Shown here: positions 1 through 8,037 of the stretch, piece by piece
How positions within the stretch are numbered: position 1 is the first letter of the stretch
Layout: each line of letters begins with the position of its first letter
Origin: Pseudomarimonas arenosa
Lineage (GTDB): Bacteria > Pseudomonadota > Gammaproteobacteria > Xanthomonadales > Xanthomonadaceae
Reading direction: 5' to 3'
Assembly (NCBI RefSeq): GCF_014841215.1
Contig: NZ_JACYTR010000012.1
Span: forward strand, 1-64,000
Length of the DNA: 64,000 bases
The notes under the pieces: model-generated
The model's input: the letters and a program-made list of their open reading frames with translations, nothing else
What the model was told of the DNA's origin: nothing
Databases searched by the model: none
Program-made: the position numbers and the translations under genes

Positions 1-173
1 GCGCAAAGGACCTCAGGGCGAATGCCCTGCGTAGCCGCGCAGCGGCCGAATGAGGGCCGTGCCAGCGCCGAAAGATCGCCAACACTCTGTTATCTCAACA
101 CCATCGGTCGAAACTCTCGCCCCCCTTGGAATTGCCGGATCTTTCGGCGCGACCTCATGAAATATCCGGGCTA
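1..173 (+). repeat. MITE-like element family A, right part (cut by window start)
   Basis: This stretch is nearly identical to the right half of the complete element at 47820-48250. It ends in the terminal inverted repeat CTCATGAAATATCCGGGCTA. It contains the shared core (AACACTCTGTTATCTCAACA) and an imperfect GC-rich stem near positions 15-50. It carries no coding capacity. The left half lies outside the window. The MFS gene on the minus strand ends 12 bases beyond the element, so the element may act as its transcription terminator; that is inference. Confidence 0.8.
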
Positions 174-185
174 GAGGTACGCGGG

Positions 186-1439
186 TTAGAGTGGCCGGGC
201 CACCGGCGCGGGCGCCGGTCTGGTCAGGCGCTGACTCAGGTACGCCGCAACCAGCAGCAGTGCTGCGGAGAGCAGGAAGGGCGCGCCCGATAGGCCCACC
301 GATCCGGCCACCAGCATGGCGGCGAAGACCTGACTGAACACAGCCGGGCCGATCACCCCGGTCAGGCTCACCGCACTGGTCACCGCGCCCTGCAGGCGGC
401 CTTGTTCATGGGCATCGACCTGGCGAGTCATCAGGGTCTGCAGGCTGGGCCCGGCCAGACCCCACAGGGCCATCAATGGAATGGCGCAGAGAAAAATCGT
501 GCCGGTGGCGGCCAGGCCCTGCAGGGCAAATCCCGCGGCACCGCATAGCAGGCCCAGCAAGAGGGCGGCGCGCTCGCCGATGCGCGGTACCAGTCGGCGC
601 ACCAGGCCGGCCTGTACGATGACATTGCACACCCCGACCAGGGTCAGCACATAACCCACACTTTGTTCGCCCCAGCCGTAGCGGTGGCTGGCGTACAACA
701 CGAATACGGTGGGCAGGGCGTAGTGCGCCAGTTGCGACAGCACGGTTACGCCGACCAGCCCGAACACCTGCGGGTAGCGACGCAGCATCAACAGCGATCC
801 GGCCGGGTTGGCGCGCTTCCATTCGAAGCGGCTGCGGCGCTCGGGCGGCAGCGATTCCGGCAGGATCAGCCAGCCGTAACAGAGGTTGGCCGCTGCCAGG
901 CCGGCGGCAACCCAGAACGGCAGGCGCAGGTCGATCGCGCCGAGCAGACCGCCCAGGGCCGGTCCAATCACGAAGCCGATGCCAAAGGCGGCGCCGAGCA
1001 TGCCAAAGCTGGCCGCGCGTTTTTCCGCCGGGGTGACGTCGGCGATGTAGGCATTGGCGGTGCTCAGGCTGGCCGAAGTGACGCCGGCCAGCACTCGGCC
1101 CAGAAACAGCAGCGGCAGAGTATTGGCCAGGGCCATCAGGACAAAGTCCAGGGCCAGCCCGGCGTTCGACAGCAGGATCACCGGGCGTCGGCCGAAGCGA
1201 TCGCTGAGGGCGCCCTGCAGCGGCGAGCAGAAGAACTGCGCCACGGCGAAGGCGGTGCCAAACACGCCGACCCACAGTGCCGCCTGTGCGGTGCCGCCGG
1301 CGAAGCGCTCCACCAGGTGCGGCAGTACCGGGATGATGATGCCAATCGCCAGAATGTCGAGCAGCACCGTGATGAAGATGAACAGCAGGGCGGCACGGCG
1401 CACCGGCACGATCAGCGGTGGTTGGACCTCGGCATCCAC
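186..1439 (-). CDS. TetA-type MFS drug efflux transporter
   Basis: A 417-residue inner-membrane protein with about 12 hydrophobic segments. The major-facilitator motif A ([12 protein letters not shown]) is in the first cytoplasmic loop, and the motif C-like segment [16 protein letters not shown] is in the fifth helix, the pattern of drug/H+ antiporters of the TCR/Tet family. The length fits the family. The start is GTG (GTG GAT GCC GAG). It lies 130 bases downstream of folE on the same strand, so the two may be co-transcribed. The substrate cannot be read from the sequence, so tetracycline specificity should not be assumed. Confidence 0.85.
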   Translation of the reverse strand: MDAEVQPPLIVPVRRAALLFIFITVLLDILAIGIIIPVLPHLVERFAGGTAQAALWVGVFGTAFAVAQFFCSPLQGALSDRFGRRPVILLSNAGLALDFVLMALANTLPLLFLGRVLAGVTSASLSTANAYIADVTPAEKRAASFGMLGAAFGIGFVIGPALGGLLGAIDLRLPFWVAAGLAAANLCYGWLILPESLPPERRSRFEWKRANPAGSLLMLRRYPQVFGLVGVTVLSQLAHYALPTVFVLYASHRYGWGEQSVGYVLTLVGVCNVIVQAGLVRRLVPRIGERAALLLGLLCGAAGFALQGLAATGTIFLCAIPLMALWGLAGPSLQTLMTRQVDAHEQGRLQGAVTSAVSLTGVIGPAVFSQVFAAMLVAGSVGLSGAPFLLSAALLLVAAYLSQRLTRPAPAPVARPL

Positions 1440-1569
1440 GGCGGGCAGGGCTGGGTAGGGGGCGGCAGTGTAGCCGGTATCGCCGTCAGCGGCGACCGCA
1501 GCCAGGGCCGGATGCGAAGCCTTGCTAGCGGGTGCGAAGCCTGGCCAGTATTGCGGGCTTGCCGAACGA

Positions 1570-2145
1570 TCAGCCGTGTCTGACGAACTGCAGGAACTCG
1601 GCCCGGGTGCGGGCGTCTTCGCGGAAGCTGCCGAGCAGGGTGCTGGTGACCATGCTGACGCCGCGCTTGTGTACGCCGCGAGTGGTCATGCATTGATGCA
1701 CCGCTTCGATCACCACACCGACACCGCGCGGCTTCAGCACATCGTTGATGCAGTTGGCGATCTCGGCGGTCATCTTCTCCTGCACCTGCAGACGGCGGGC
1801 GAAGCCGTCGACCACCCTGGCCAGCTTGGAGATGCCGACCACCTTGTCGACCGGCAGATAGCCGACATGGGCGCGGCCGATGATCGGTGCCAGATGGTGC
1901 TCGCAATGGCTTTCGAATTCGATATCGCGCAGCACGATCATCTCATCATAGCCAGCGACTTCCTCGAAGGTTCGGCGCAGGTAGTCGGCCGGGTCGGCTT
2001 GATAGCCGGAGAACCAGTCCTGAAAGGCGCGAGCGACCCGGGTTGGGGTGTCGCGCAGGCCTTCGCGCGATGGATCGTCACCGGCCCAGCGCAGCAGGGT
2101 GGCAACGGCTTGTTCGGCTTCGGCCTGGCTGGGGCGTTGACTCAC
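1570..2145 (-). CDS. folE: GTP cyclohydrolase I
   Basis: A 191-residue cytoplasmic enzyme. It converts GTP to 7,8-dihydroneopterin triphosphate, the first step of tetrahydrofolate synthesis. The zinc ligands are visible as Cys81 and His84 in [12 protein letters not shown] and Cys152 in VHQCMTTRG. The family segments [11 protein letters not shown] and [13 protein letters not shown] are intact. The start is GTG at 2143-2145, preceded by AAGGA 9 bases upstream. Length and motifs match ordinary bacterial FolE. The folate enzyme PurU is encoded about 12 kb away, with no sign of linkage. Confidence 0.97.
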   Translation of the reverse strand: MSQRPSQAEAEQAVATLLRWAGDDPSREGLRDTPTRVARAFQDWFSGYQADPADYLRRTFEEVAGYDEMIVLRDIEFESHCEHHLAPIIGRAHVGYLPVDKVVGISKLARVVDGFARRLQVQEKMTAEIANCINDVLKPRGVGVVIEAVHQCMTTRGVHKRGVSMVTSTLLGSFREDARTRAEFLQFVRHG

Positions 2146-2203
2146 CGTCGGAATTCCTTGTTAGGGGCAAGGGCATGGGGCATGTCTTGCCGGCGCCGCT
2201 GAC

Positions 2204-3064
2204 TCATTGGCGGAACGATTCCATGTTCAGGTCGGGAATCTCGATCTCGTAGTCAGGCAGCAGGTAGTCGGGCAGTTGATCGCTGCAGTCGATCAGCTGA
2301 CAGCGGCGGTACTGCAGGTAGCTGTCGCGGACCAGCAGGTACTCGTCCTCGGCATCCTCCAGGAAGGCCTCAGCCGACAGCGCGCCAGCGCGGGCGTCGA
2401 TGCCATACAGCACCGACACTTCAGCGCCATGACGGCGGGCCAGCCAGTCGACCGGACTGACCTGCCGATTGACCAGCTTGCCGGCCCCGTCGCGCAAGGT
2501 CGAGGGGCCGAATACCGGCAGCACGAAGTAGCGTGAGCGCTGCCAGCCCCAGCGGGCAAAGGTCTGGCCGAAGTCGGCGCGCTCGTTGGGAATGCGCGCC
2601 TCCGTGGCCGGGTCGAAAATGCCGCCGATTCCGAGCGTGGCGTTCATGGTGAAGCGCCCCAGGGCTGCCGCTGCCAGCTTCGGTTTGCCCTGCAGCAGCT
2701 TGTTCAGCATGACGACCGGCTGCTGCAGATTGCCAAAGAAATTGCTTACGCCACGGCGCAACAGACTGGGGGTGACGCGTTGGTATCCGCGCGCCACCGG
2801 TCGGAAGATCATCTTGTCCAGTCCGCGATTGAAGCGGTACATGTTGCGGTTGTAGCGCTGCCACGGGTCGAGCTGATCGAACTCGGTGCTCAGTGCGGGC
2901 GCCTCCTGTTCGGCGGCGGCTGGCCGATCCGGCAGCATATCCTGGCCACGTGCACTGAGGCCGGCGCTGCCCAACAGGCAGATCAAGCCAGCCAGCCAGG
3001 CGCCGAGTTGTGTCGAAACGATATGTCGTGGGCCGCAGGGGCGGCGTTGATCAACTGCCGGCAT
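2204..3064 (-). CDS. mlaA: MlaA/VacJ outer-membrane phospholipid-transport protein
   Basis: A 286-residue protein of the MlaA family, which removes misplaced phospholipid from the outer leaflet of the outer membrane. The segments WQRYNRNMYRFNRGLDK, NFFGNLQQP, GRFTMNATLGIGGIFD and DFGQTFARWG are characteristic. An ATG at 3062-3064 follows GGAG, so it is preferred over the upstream GTG at 3076. It overlaps the end of mlaC by 14 bases, implying translational coupling. The signal region (WLAGLICLLGSAGLSA) lacks a clean lipobox, because Ile rather than Gly/Ala/Ser precedes the only Cys. Lipidation, normal for MlaA, is therefore doubtful. Confidence 0.92.
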   Translation of the reverse strand: MPAVDQRRPCGPRHIVSTQLGAWLAGLICLLGSAGLSARGQDMLPDRPAAAEQEAPALSTEFDQLDPWQRYNRNMYRFNRGLDKMIFRPVARGYQRVTPSLLRRGVSNFFGNLQQPVVMLNKLLQGKPKLAAAALGRFTMNATLGIGGIFDPATEARIPNERADFGQTFARWGWQRSRYFVLPVFGPSTLRDGAGKLVNRQVSPVDWLARRHGAEVSVLYGIDARAGALSAEAFLEDAEDEYLLVRDSYLQYRRCQLIDCSDQLPDYLLPDYEIEIPDLNMESFRQ

Positions 3065-3674
3065 CGATCGCTCCACTGCTCAACTTGGCGGTCACTGCGT
3101 CGATCGATTCGTTGCGCAGCAGTTCGTCGAACTGGTTGCGGTAGGTCTGCACATAGCTCACACCTTCGACGATGACATCGAATGCGCGCCAGCCCTGTTC
3201 GGTGCGCAGGAACATGTAGTCGACCGGCACCGGCTCGCCGGCGCGGCGCATGATATCGGTGGCGACGCGCATCATCTTGCCGTCGCGCAGCGGCGTTTCC
3301 GACTTCACCTTGATCGAAACGCCGGGGTCAACGTCGAGCAGGGCGTTGCCGTACTTGCGCATCAGGTTGTCCGAAAGGGCCACGGCAAAGGCATTGATCT
3401 TGTCGGCGGCGACTCCGCGCGAGTGGCGCCCGAGCACCAGGCGCGCCGAGTATTCGCGTTCGAACAGGCTGTCGAGCTGCGCACGCACGTAGCGATGCAG
3501 CTTCTCCGGCTCGGCGCGGAACTCATCGCGACGGCTGCTCAACTCCTTCAGCACCGCCACCGAGCGGACTTCGACCATGTCACCGGGACTGTCTTCGGCC
3601 TGCACAGCCACCGGCGCGAGGCCCAGGCCGAGGCCAATCAGGATGAGAAAAGATGAAAGCAGGGCGCGCAGCAT
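3051..3674 (-). CDS. mlaC: MlaC/Ttg2D periplasmic phospholipid carrier
   Basis: A 207-residue protein with a cleavable signal peptide (MLRALLSSFLILIGLGLGLA...VQA). The MlaC fold signatures are YVRAQLDSLFEREYSARLVLG, ALSDNLMRKYGNALL and FDVIVEGVSYVQTYRNQF. It ferries phospholipids across the periplasm between MlaA and the inner-membrane MlaFEDB complex. The ATG at 3672-3674 is preceded by CGGAG at good spacing and is chosen over the in-frame upstream start at 3692. It is the first gene of the mlaC-mlaA pair. mlaF, mlaE and mlaD, normally just upstream, are absent here; repeat-rich DNA takes their place. Confidence 0.92.
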   Translation of the reverse strand: MLRALLSSFLILIGLGLGLAPVAVQAEDSPGDMVEVRSVAVLKELSSRRDEFRAEPEKLHRYVRAQLDSLFEREYSARLVLGRHSRGVAADKINAFAVALSDNLMRKYGNALLDVDPGVSIKVKSETPLRDGKMMRVATDIMRRAGEPVPVDYMFLRTEQGWRAFDVIVEGVSYVQTYRNQFDELLRNESIDAVTAKLSSGAIDAGS

Positions 3675-4011
3675 GGTGACTCCGAGGTTCACTGAATCTT
3701 GTTTGCACTTGTTGATGGTGTCCGGCGACAGCCCACCTACGGCGCCATCGACCCGAACAGATGCTCGATCCTGCCTGAACTGACCTTAAGCACAGGCAAC
3801 GGGTTCAATCGCAGCCTGCCTATTGTCGCCGAACCGATGGCGGTCTGCTTGTTCTGAGCAGGCCTCTGGGCGGTGCCGCGCAAACAGGGGGCAGCAAGGC
3901 CTACGCCCTCCGGCGCTGCGCGCCGCAAGGGGGAGGGGCGCCGGAGCTGTGGCGACATTGATTTGTCCGGGCCGGCGGTGTCTTTCGGTGCGACCTCATG
4001 AACTATCCGGG
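3675..4011. repeat. Gene-free stretch with a degenerate family A element end
   Basis: No coding signal is seen between the mlaC start and the family B element at 4012. The stretch holds a GC-rich inverted segment near 3898-3935. At about 3980-4014 it carries a fragment matching the right terminus of element family A (TCTTTCGGTGCGACCTCATG followed by AACTATCCGGGCTAG). The bases next to 3674 must include the mlaC promoter, but I cannot pick out -35/-10 boxes confidently. Confidence 0.5.
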
Positions 4012-4220
4012 CTAGCAGGCTGCTGAGACTCATTTCAGCAGCCTGATTTTGCGCGCCACGGCGCGCGCGGAAATCGAACACGCAAGTGGTTGATTTCCGG
4101 CATGGATGGCGCGGCTTTGCCGCGACCGGCTTGCCGTGAGCCTGCCGAACGGCGGTCCCTGAGCTTGTCGAAGGGTTGCGCTGAAAACCATCCAGGATGG
4201 AGGTCTCAGCAACCTGCTAG
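4012..4220. repeat. MITE-like element family B with 18-base terminal inverted repeats
   Basis: The stretch is bounded by CTAGCAGGCTGCTGAGAC on the left and its near-perfect inverse GTCTCAGCAACCTGCTAG on the right (one mismatch). The left end continues into a strong hairpin, CAGGCTGCTG...CAGCAGCCTG, at 4016-4045. The interior holds small palindromes (GCGCGCCACGGCGCGC; GGCGCGGCTTTGCCGCG) and a CCTGAGCTTGTCGAAGGG motif. A diverged copy in the opposite orientation lies at about 8038-8192. The right end supplies the TAG stop codon of the rhomboid gene. No protein is encoded. Confidence 0.7.
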
Positions 4221-5014
4221 TCGTTGCCGCGCTCCACGTCCGGTGATCGAGCCGGGAATCGCAGGACCTGGCCGCGCGGTTCTGGGCGGTTGGTCTCGTT
4301 GGTCTCCTCGCGACGCCATAGCACCGGCACATCCTGTGGCGGCGGCAGCCGGAACTCCTGATCGGGCTGCAGCTCCTCTGCTTCGTCTTCCCAGCTGTAG
4401 CGGCGTCGCGGCGGCGTTGGATCCAGTCGCGCCCAGCGCCAGGCGGCCAGGGCGCCGGCGATCGCACCACACAGGTGATATTCCCAGGACACTCCCTCCT
4501 CGCGCGGCAGCACGGTCAACACCATGCCGCCATAGAGGAAGAACACCAGCAAGGCGGTGGCGATGGCCGGGCGATCGCGGCGGATCAGGCCGGCGATGAA
4601 CAGGAAGAACATCAGTCCATGGCCGATGCCGCTGGCGCCAAGATGGGCGGACGGGCGGCCGATCAGCCAGGTGCCAAGGCCGGCCAGCATCCAAATCAGC
4701 AGCAAGCTGCGCGGTGCGGCCCGCGGCAGGCTGGCCAGAGTCAGGGTGCCGAGAATCAACAGAGGCAGCGTATTGGAGACCAGGTGGGCCAGCGATGCAT
4801 GCAGCAGCGGCGCGCTCAGCACGCCGATCAGGCCGGTCCACTCGCCCGGCCGCAGGGTGAGGCCGCGCAAGGGCAGCTCAAACGCATGTTGCAGTAGGGC
4901 GATCCACCACAGCAGGGCGACGAATCCAGCGCTGATCAGGGCTGAACGCCAAAGACGCCGGCGTTCGGCCTGTTGTTGGTGTTCGGATTGATGTTCGGGA
5001 AGTGGAAGGTCCAT
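4217..5014 (-). CDS. Rhomboid-family intramembrane serine protease
   Basis: A 265-residue polytopic membrane protein with about six hydrophobic helices. The catalytic serine is Ser128 in HLGASGIGHG, and the partner histidine is His180 in WEYHLCGAIAG. The helix-2 motif is present as His72, His77 and Asn81 (LHASLAHLVSN). These define an active rhomboid, which cleaves transmembrane substrates within the bilayer. The C-terminal 60 residues are a charged cytoplasmic tail. The stop codon TAG at 4217-4219 lies inside the right inverted repeat of a family B element, so the native C-terminus may have been altered by insertion. The substrate is unknown. Confidence 0.9.
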   Translation of the reverse strand: MDLPLPEHQSEHQQQAERRRLWRSALISAGFVALLWWIALLQHAFELPLRGLTLRPGEWTGLIGVLSAPLLHASLAHLVSNTLPLLILGTLTLASLPRAAPRSLLLIWMLAGLGTWLIGRPSAHLGASGIGHGLMFFLFIAGLIRRDRPAIATALLVFFLYGGMVLTVLPREEGVSWEYHLCGAIAGALAAWRWARLDPTPPRRRYSWEDEAEELQPDQEFRLPPPQDVPVLWRREETNETNRPEPRGQVLRFPARSPDVERGND

Positions 5015-5140
5015 GAGCTCAACATGGGGCAGGATGGCTCAAGGGCAAGTGAGCGTCGCCGGCATCAGCTGATAACGCGAGTTGTCGTTAGAACTGCTTT
5101 GCTAAGGGATGCCTTGCTCCGCGACCGATCCCGCAGATTG

Positions 5141-5185
5141 TAGGGTGGGCCTGAGGCCCACCATCGCGGAGCCAATGGTGGGCCA
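5141..5185. repeat. GTAGGGTGGGCC-type intergenic palindrome
   Basis: TAGGGTGGGCCTGAGGCCCACC followed by a second GGTGGGCCA half forms a hairpin between two minus-strand genes. A related inverted motif (GGTGGGCCATGGCCCACC) is at 13714-13735. The rest of the 5015-5275 gap shows no coding signal. Confidence 0.55.
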
Positions 5186-5275
5186 CAGGGCGACCCGATC
5201 ATTTGCCGATTTCTTGCGCTCTTAAGCCCCGTACGCGCCAGCCGTGGCGCGCCTCAACAGGTTGTTGGGTGAGTC

Positions 5276-6238
5276 TCAGCTCCTGACTCGCAGATGCTTC
5301 GGCGGCACCAGCAGGCTGGTCACCATCGAGGTGATGATGGTGGCCGCTACCACCGCCAGCGAGATGGCGATCGGGATCTTGTAGTAGTCCATCAGCAGCA
5401 TCTTGGCGCCGATGAACATCAATACCAGGGCCAAGCCATAGGCTAAGAGGTGGAAGCGTTCTTTCATGTCGGCCAGCAGGAAGTACAGCGCGCGCAGGCC
5501 GAGCACGGCGAACACGTTGGAGGTCAGCACGATGAACGGGTCGGTGGTGATGGCGAAGATCGCCGGAATCGAATCAACGGCAAAGATCACGTCGGTGATG
5601 CCGATCATCAGCAGCACGACGAACATCGGTGTGAACAGCCGCTTGCCGTTCTCGACGATCCACAGCTTCTCGCCATCCATCTCGCGGGTCAGCGGCAGAT
5701 GGCGGTTGATGAAGCCGAGGATCGGGTTTTCCTTCACGTCGCTTTCGTCACCCGCGGCCCACAGCATCTTGGCCCCGGTGATCATCAGGAACAGGCCAAA
5801 CACGTAGAGGATCCAGTGGAAGCGGGCGATCAGGGCCGCGCCGATCAGAATCATGATGGCGCGCAGCAGGATGGCGCCGATCACGCCGAGAATCAGAGCG
5901 CGCTGCTGAAACTCCGGTCGCACCTTGAAATAGGAGAACAGCATCAGGAAGACGAAGATGTTGTCGACCGCCAGCGCCTTTTCCACCAGATAGCCGGTGA
6001 GGAACTCCAGCGCTACGCGATCTGCCGCCGCTGCGGGTAGGTGCTCCGCCAGGTACCACCAGAGCCCGAGATTGAATACCGCGGCCAGTGCCACCCAGGC
6101 CAGCGACCACAGCAAGGCTTCGCGGGCTGACACCTTGTGTGGGCCATTGGAACGCAACACCAGAAGATCCACCACGATGGCGACGATCACCAGGGCAATG
6201 AACGCCGCCCACATGCCGGGCGTTCCAACACTATGCAT
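5276..6238 (-). CDS. TerC/Alx-family integral membrane protein, probable Mn2+ exporter
   Basis: A 320-residue protein with about nine hydrophobic helices and the two internal TerC repeats. The acidic motifs are VEKALAVDNIFVFLML and DVIFAVDSIPAIFAIT, whose Asp residues are thought to bind metal. The ATG at 6236-6238 has an AAGGAG ribosome site 8 bases upstream and is preferred to the longer reading frame beginning at 6310. A yybP-ykoY-type riboswitch sits upstream on the same strand (about 6430-6572), as is known for E. coli alx and other manganese-responsive TerC genes. Manganese export or homeostasis is therefore the most likely role, by inference from family and riboswitch. Confidence 0.9.
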   Translation of the reverse strand: MHSVGTPGMWAAFIALVIVAIVVDLLVLRSNGPHKVSAREALLWSLAWVALAAVFNLGLWWYLAEHLPAAAADRVALEFLTGYLVEKALAVDNIFVFLMLFSYFKVRPEFQQRALILGVIGAILLRAIMILIGAALIARFHWILYVFGLFLMITGAKMLWAAGDESDVKENPILGFINRHLPLTREMDGEKLWIVENGKRLFTPMFVVLLMIGITDVIFAVDSIPAIFAITTDPFIVLTSNVFAVLGLRALYFLLADMKERFHLLAYGLALVLMFIGAKMLLMDYYKIPIAISLAVVAATIITSMVTSLLVPPKHLRVRS

Positions 6239-6429
6239 ACAGACTCCTTGCTGGGTCGATCTCGGCTGGGCCGCTCTTGGATCGGCCGCTTCCGAGGTCG
6301 TGGAGGGCATGCCACCGATCGGTCGCCGCCAGACGCATGGCCACGGCGCGCTCCGAAATGGGGCGGCTCAGCCGGGTGCTGGGCAGGGGAACGTGTGGTA
6401 TTGGCATGCCATCCATCGATAATTGCTGG

Positions 6430-6572
6430 GGGGCACGACGCCTTCGGTCAGACATACCTTCGCCGTCGCGGCGAAGGTCTCGCTCGCACCGCAGAATCGT
6501 GTCTGCTGGTGCCCACCGTACCGGGGCATTGCGCCCGTGATGACGATAGCGGTGGCGGGAGCTACTCCCCTT
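6430..6572 (-). promoter_or_regulatory. yybP-ykoY manganese riboswitch
   Basis: Read on the minus strand, the region begins with the class hallmark GGGGAGTAGCTCCC (6570-6557). It continues with CGTCATCACGGGC and a CCCCGGTACGGTGGGC segment. It then has the second conserved patch, GAGACCTTCGCC paired with GGCGAAGGT (6478-6456), a 9-bp stem with a 5-base loop. This arrangement matches the consensus of the yybP-ykoY aptamer that binds Mn2+. It lies about 200 bases upstream of the TerC/Alx-family gene. Whether switching acts by transcription or translation is not obvious; no U-tract terminator follows the stem. A covariance-model search was not possible. Confidence 0.85.
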
Positions 6573-6654
6573 CTTGCCCGGCCATTGTATCCACAGAGTG
6601 TCACGGTTGCGCAATGGCTGGGCGAGCAGGCGCGGTCGACCCTTCTGCCGAGAC

Positions 6655-7599
6655 TCATTCAGCAGCGCGCGGCTCGGCCGCGTTGCGGGCTTCGTCTTCG
6701 GCCTGCAGCTGGACGCGGTAGTGCCTGGCCTGCTCGGCGATCCAGTCGCGGAAGGCCAGGAAGGCGGCACGCTGGCTGCTACGTCCCGGCCAGACCAGAT
6801 AGTGGGCGAATTCCGATTCCAGACGCTGTTGGCTGAGTGTGATCAGGCGGCCGGACTCGAGCAACGGGCGGATCAGGGTCATTCGTCCCAGGGCCACCCC
6901 CAAGCCTTCGGCGGCGGCGCGCTGCAGGCTTTCCGAGTCGGTAAAGCTGGCAACGAAGCGCTTCGGCGCCGGCCCGGTTTCGAAGCGGCGAAACCAGTCG
7001 CCCCAGCGCCCCGCCGGATCCCCCAGCAGGGGCAGTCGGGCCAGCTCGTATTTGTCGCCCAGTTGCAGCCGCTGGGCCAGGGCCGGGCTGATCACCGGGG
7101 TCAGGCTGTCATCGAACAGGTGCAAGGCCTCCACTCCGGGCCATTGGCCGGGGCCGAAACGCAGCGCGGCATCCAGTCCGATCTCGCGCTGAAAGTCGAC
7201 CAGGTTGGCCTCCGAGCGCAGACTGAGTTCAATCTCCGGGCAGCATTCGACGAACGAGCTAAGTCGCGGCAGCAGCCAGGCATTGCCCATCGAGGGCAGC
7301 AAGCTGATCGACAGCACGTGCGGCTGGCGGCCGCTGGGGCGGAGGCTGGCTTCGATCTGATCCAGGGCCGGGCCAATCTGCTGCAGCAGGTCGCGACCGG
7401 CTTCTGTCAATTGCACGCCACGCGCGCTGCGTTCGAACAGGCGGTAGCCGAGGCCTTGCTCCAGTTGTCGAATCTGGTGGCTGAGAGCACTGACGGTGAG
7501 ATGACTGGCCTCGGCGGCGCGGGTCAGATTACCGACCCGGGCGGCCAGCACGAAACCTTGCAGAGCGTGCAGCGGTGGACGGCCCATCTTGAATTTCAT
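6655..7599 (-). CDS. LysR-family transcriptional regulator (GcvA-like)
   Basis: A 314-residue regulator. The N-terminal winged helix-turn-helix is clear (LHALQGFVLAARVGNLTRAA...SHLTVSALSHQIRQLE), followed by the linker helix and a LysR substrate-binding domain. The opening MGRPPLHALQGF and the segment RGVQLTEAGRDLLQQIGPAL resemble the GcvA/AmpR subgroup. The start may be the ATG at 7599 or the one at 7587; no strong ribosome site separates them. It diverges from a small open frame at 7718, a usual arrangement for LysR regulators and their targets. That target is apparently damaged here. Confidence 0.88.
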   Translation of the reverse strand: MKFKMGRPPLHALQGFVLAARVGNLTRAAEASHLTVSALSHQIRQLEQGLGYRLFERSARGVQLTEAGRDLLQQIGPALDQIEASLRPSGRQPHVLSISLLPSMGNAWLLPRLSSFVECCPEIELSLRSEANLVDFQREIGLDAALRFGPGQWPGVEALHLFDDSLTPVISPALAQRLQLGDKYELARLPLLGDPAGRWGDWFRRFETGPAPKRFVASFTDSESLQRAAAEGLGVALGRMTLIRPLLESGRLITLSQQRLESEFAHYLVWPGRSSQRAAFLAFRDWIAEQARHYRVQLQAEDEARNAAEPRAAE

Positions 7600-7717
7600 T
7601 CAAGTTGCTGTTGAGAAAGTATCGCTTTTGCAGGAGCAAAAGGCGAGTTAACTTGAGAGCCATGGGATGGGCGAAGCAAGCGCGCCGAATCCCCCAATCT
7701 CAATGGAGAGCCACCGC

Positions 7718-7935
7718 ATGAGCATCTACGCCTACTTCAAGGGGCTGATCCCGCAGCCCACCGACACCCCGCCGCGCACGCCTACGTTGCTGGAGTTTGG
7801 TCCGCGTTATGGCAATCGGATTGCCAATCGGCACGCGCGCGGCGCACTGCACCCGGCGGCCTGCGCCGAGGCTCGGCCGCCCTTGCCAGCACGCTGCTGT
7901 ACCTGCTGACAGCCGGCACCGGCGCGGTGTTCTAG
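7718..7935 (+). pseudogene. Small protein, probably frameshifted and ended by a repeat
   Basis: An ATG at 7718 follows GGAGAG and opens a frame beginning MSIYAYFKGLIPQPTDTP. It runs to a stop at 7909 through an arginine/alanine/cysteine-rich tail that looks out of frame. From 7861 another frame reads a plausible hydrophobic tail, LASTLLYLLTAGTGAVF, ending in a TAG at 7933-7935 that is the first base triplet of a family A element. The simplest reading is a short ancestral protein of about 70 residues, interrupted by a frameshift near 7830-7860. It is divergent from the LysR gene. The family is not recognised. Confidence 0.4.
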
Positions 7936-8010
7936 CCCGGATATTTCATGAGGTCGCGCCGAAAGATCCGGCAATTCCAAGCGGGGTGAGAGTTTCGACC
8001 GATGGTGTTG
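7933..8010 (-). repeat. Family A element, terminal fragment
   Basis: TAGCCCGGATATTTCATGAG followed by GTCGCGCCGAAAGATCCGGC and the core up to CGACCGATGGTGTTG is the inverse of the right end of the complete element at 47820-48250. Only about 78 bases remain. The first three bases form the stop codon of the alternative frame of the small protein upstream. Confidence 0.75.
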
Positions 8011-8037
8011 GAATCTCTGAACAAATTCAGAGATTCC
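8010..8037. repeat. Perfect 12-bp hairpin
   Basis: GGAATCTCTGAA, a CAAA loop and TTCAGAGATTCC form an uninterrupted 12-bp stem at the junction of the family A fragment and the family B-like copy. It is AT-richer than its surroundings. It may be a terminator or a junction made by element insertion; no T-tract follows. Confidence 0.55.

Noticed and set aside
6574-7614. 346-residue plus-strand frame over the LysR gene
   Set aside because: The minus strand encodes a clear LysR helix-turn-helix and effector domain; the plus-strand frame has no domain.
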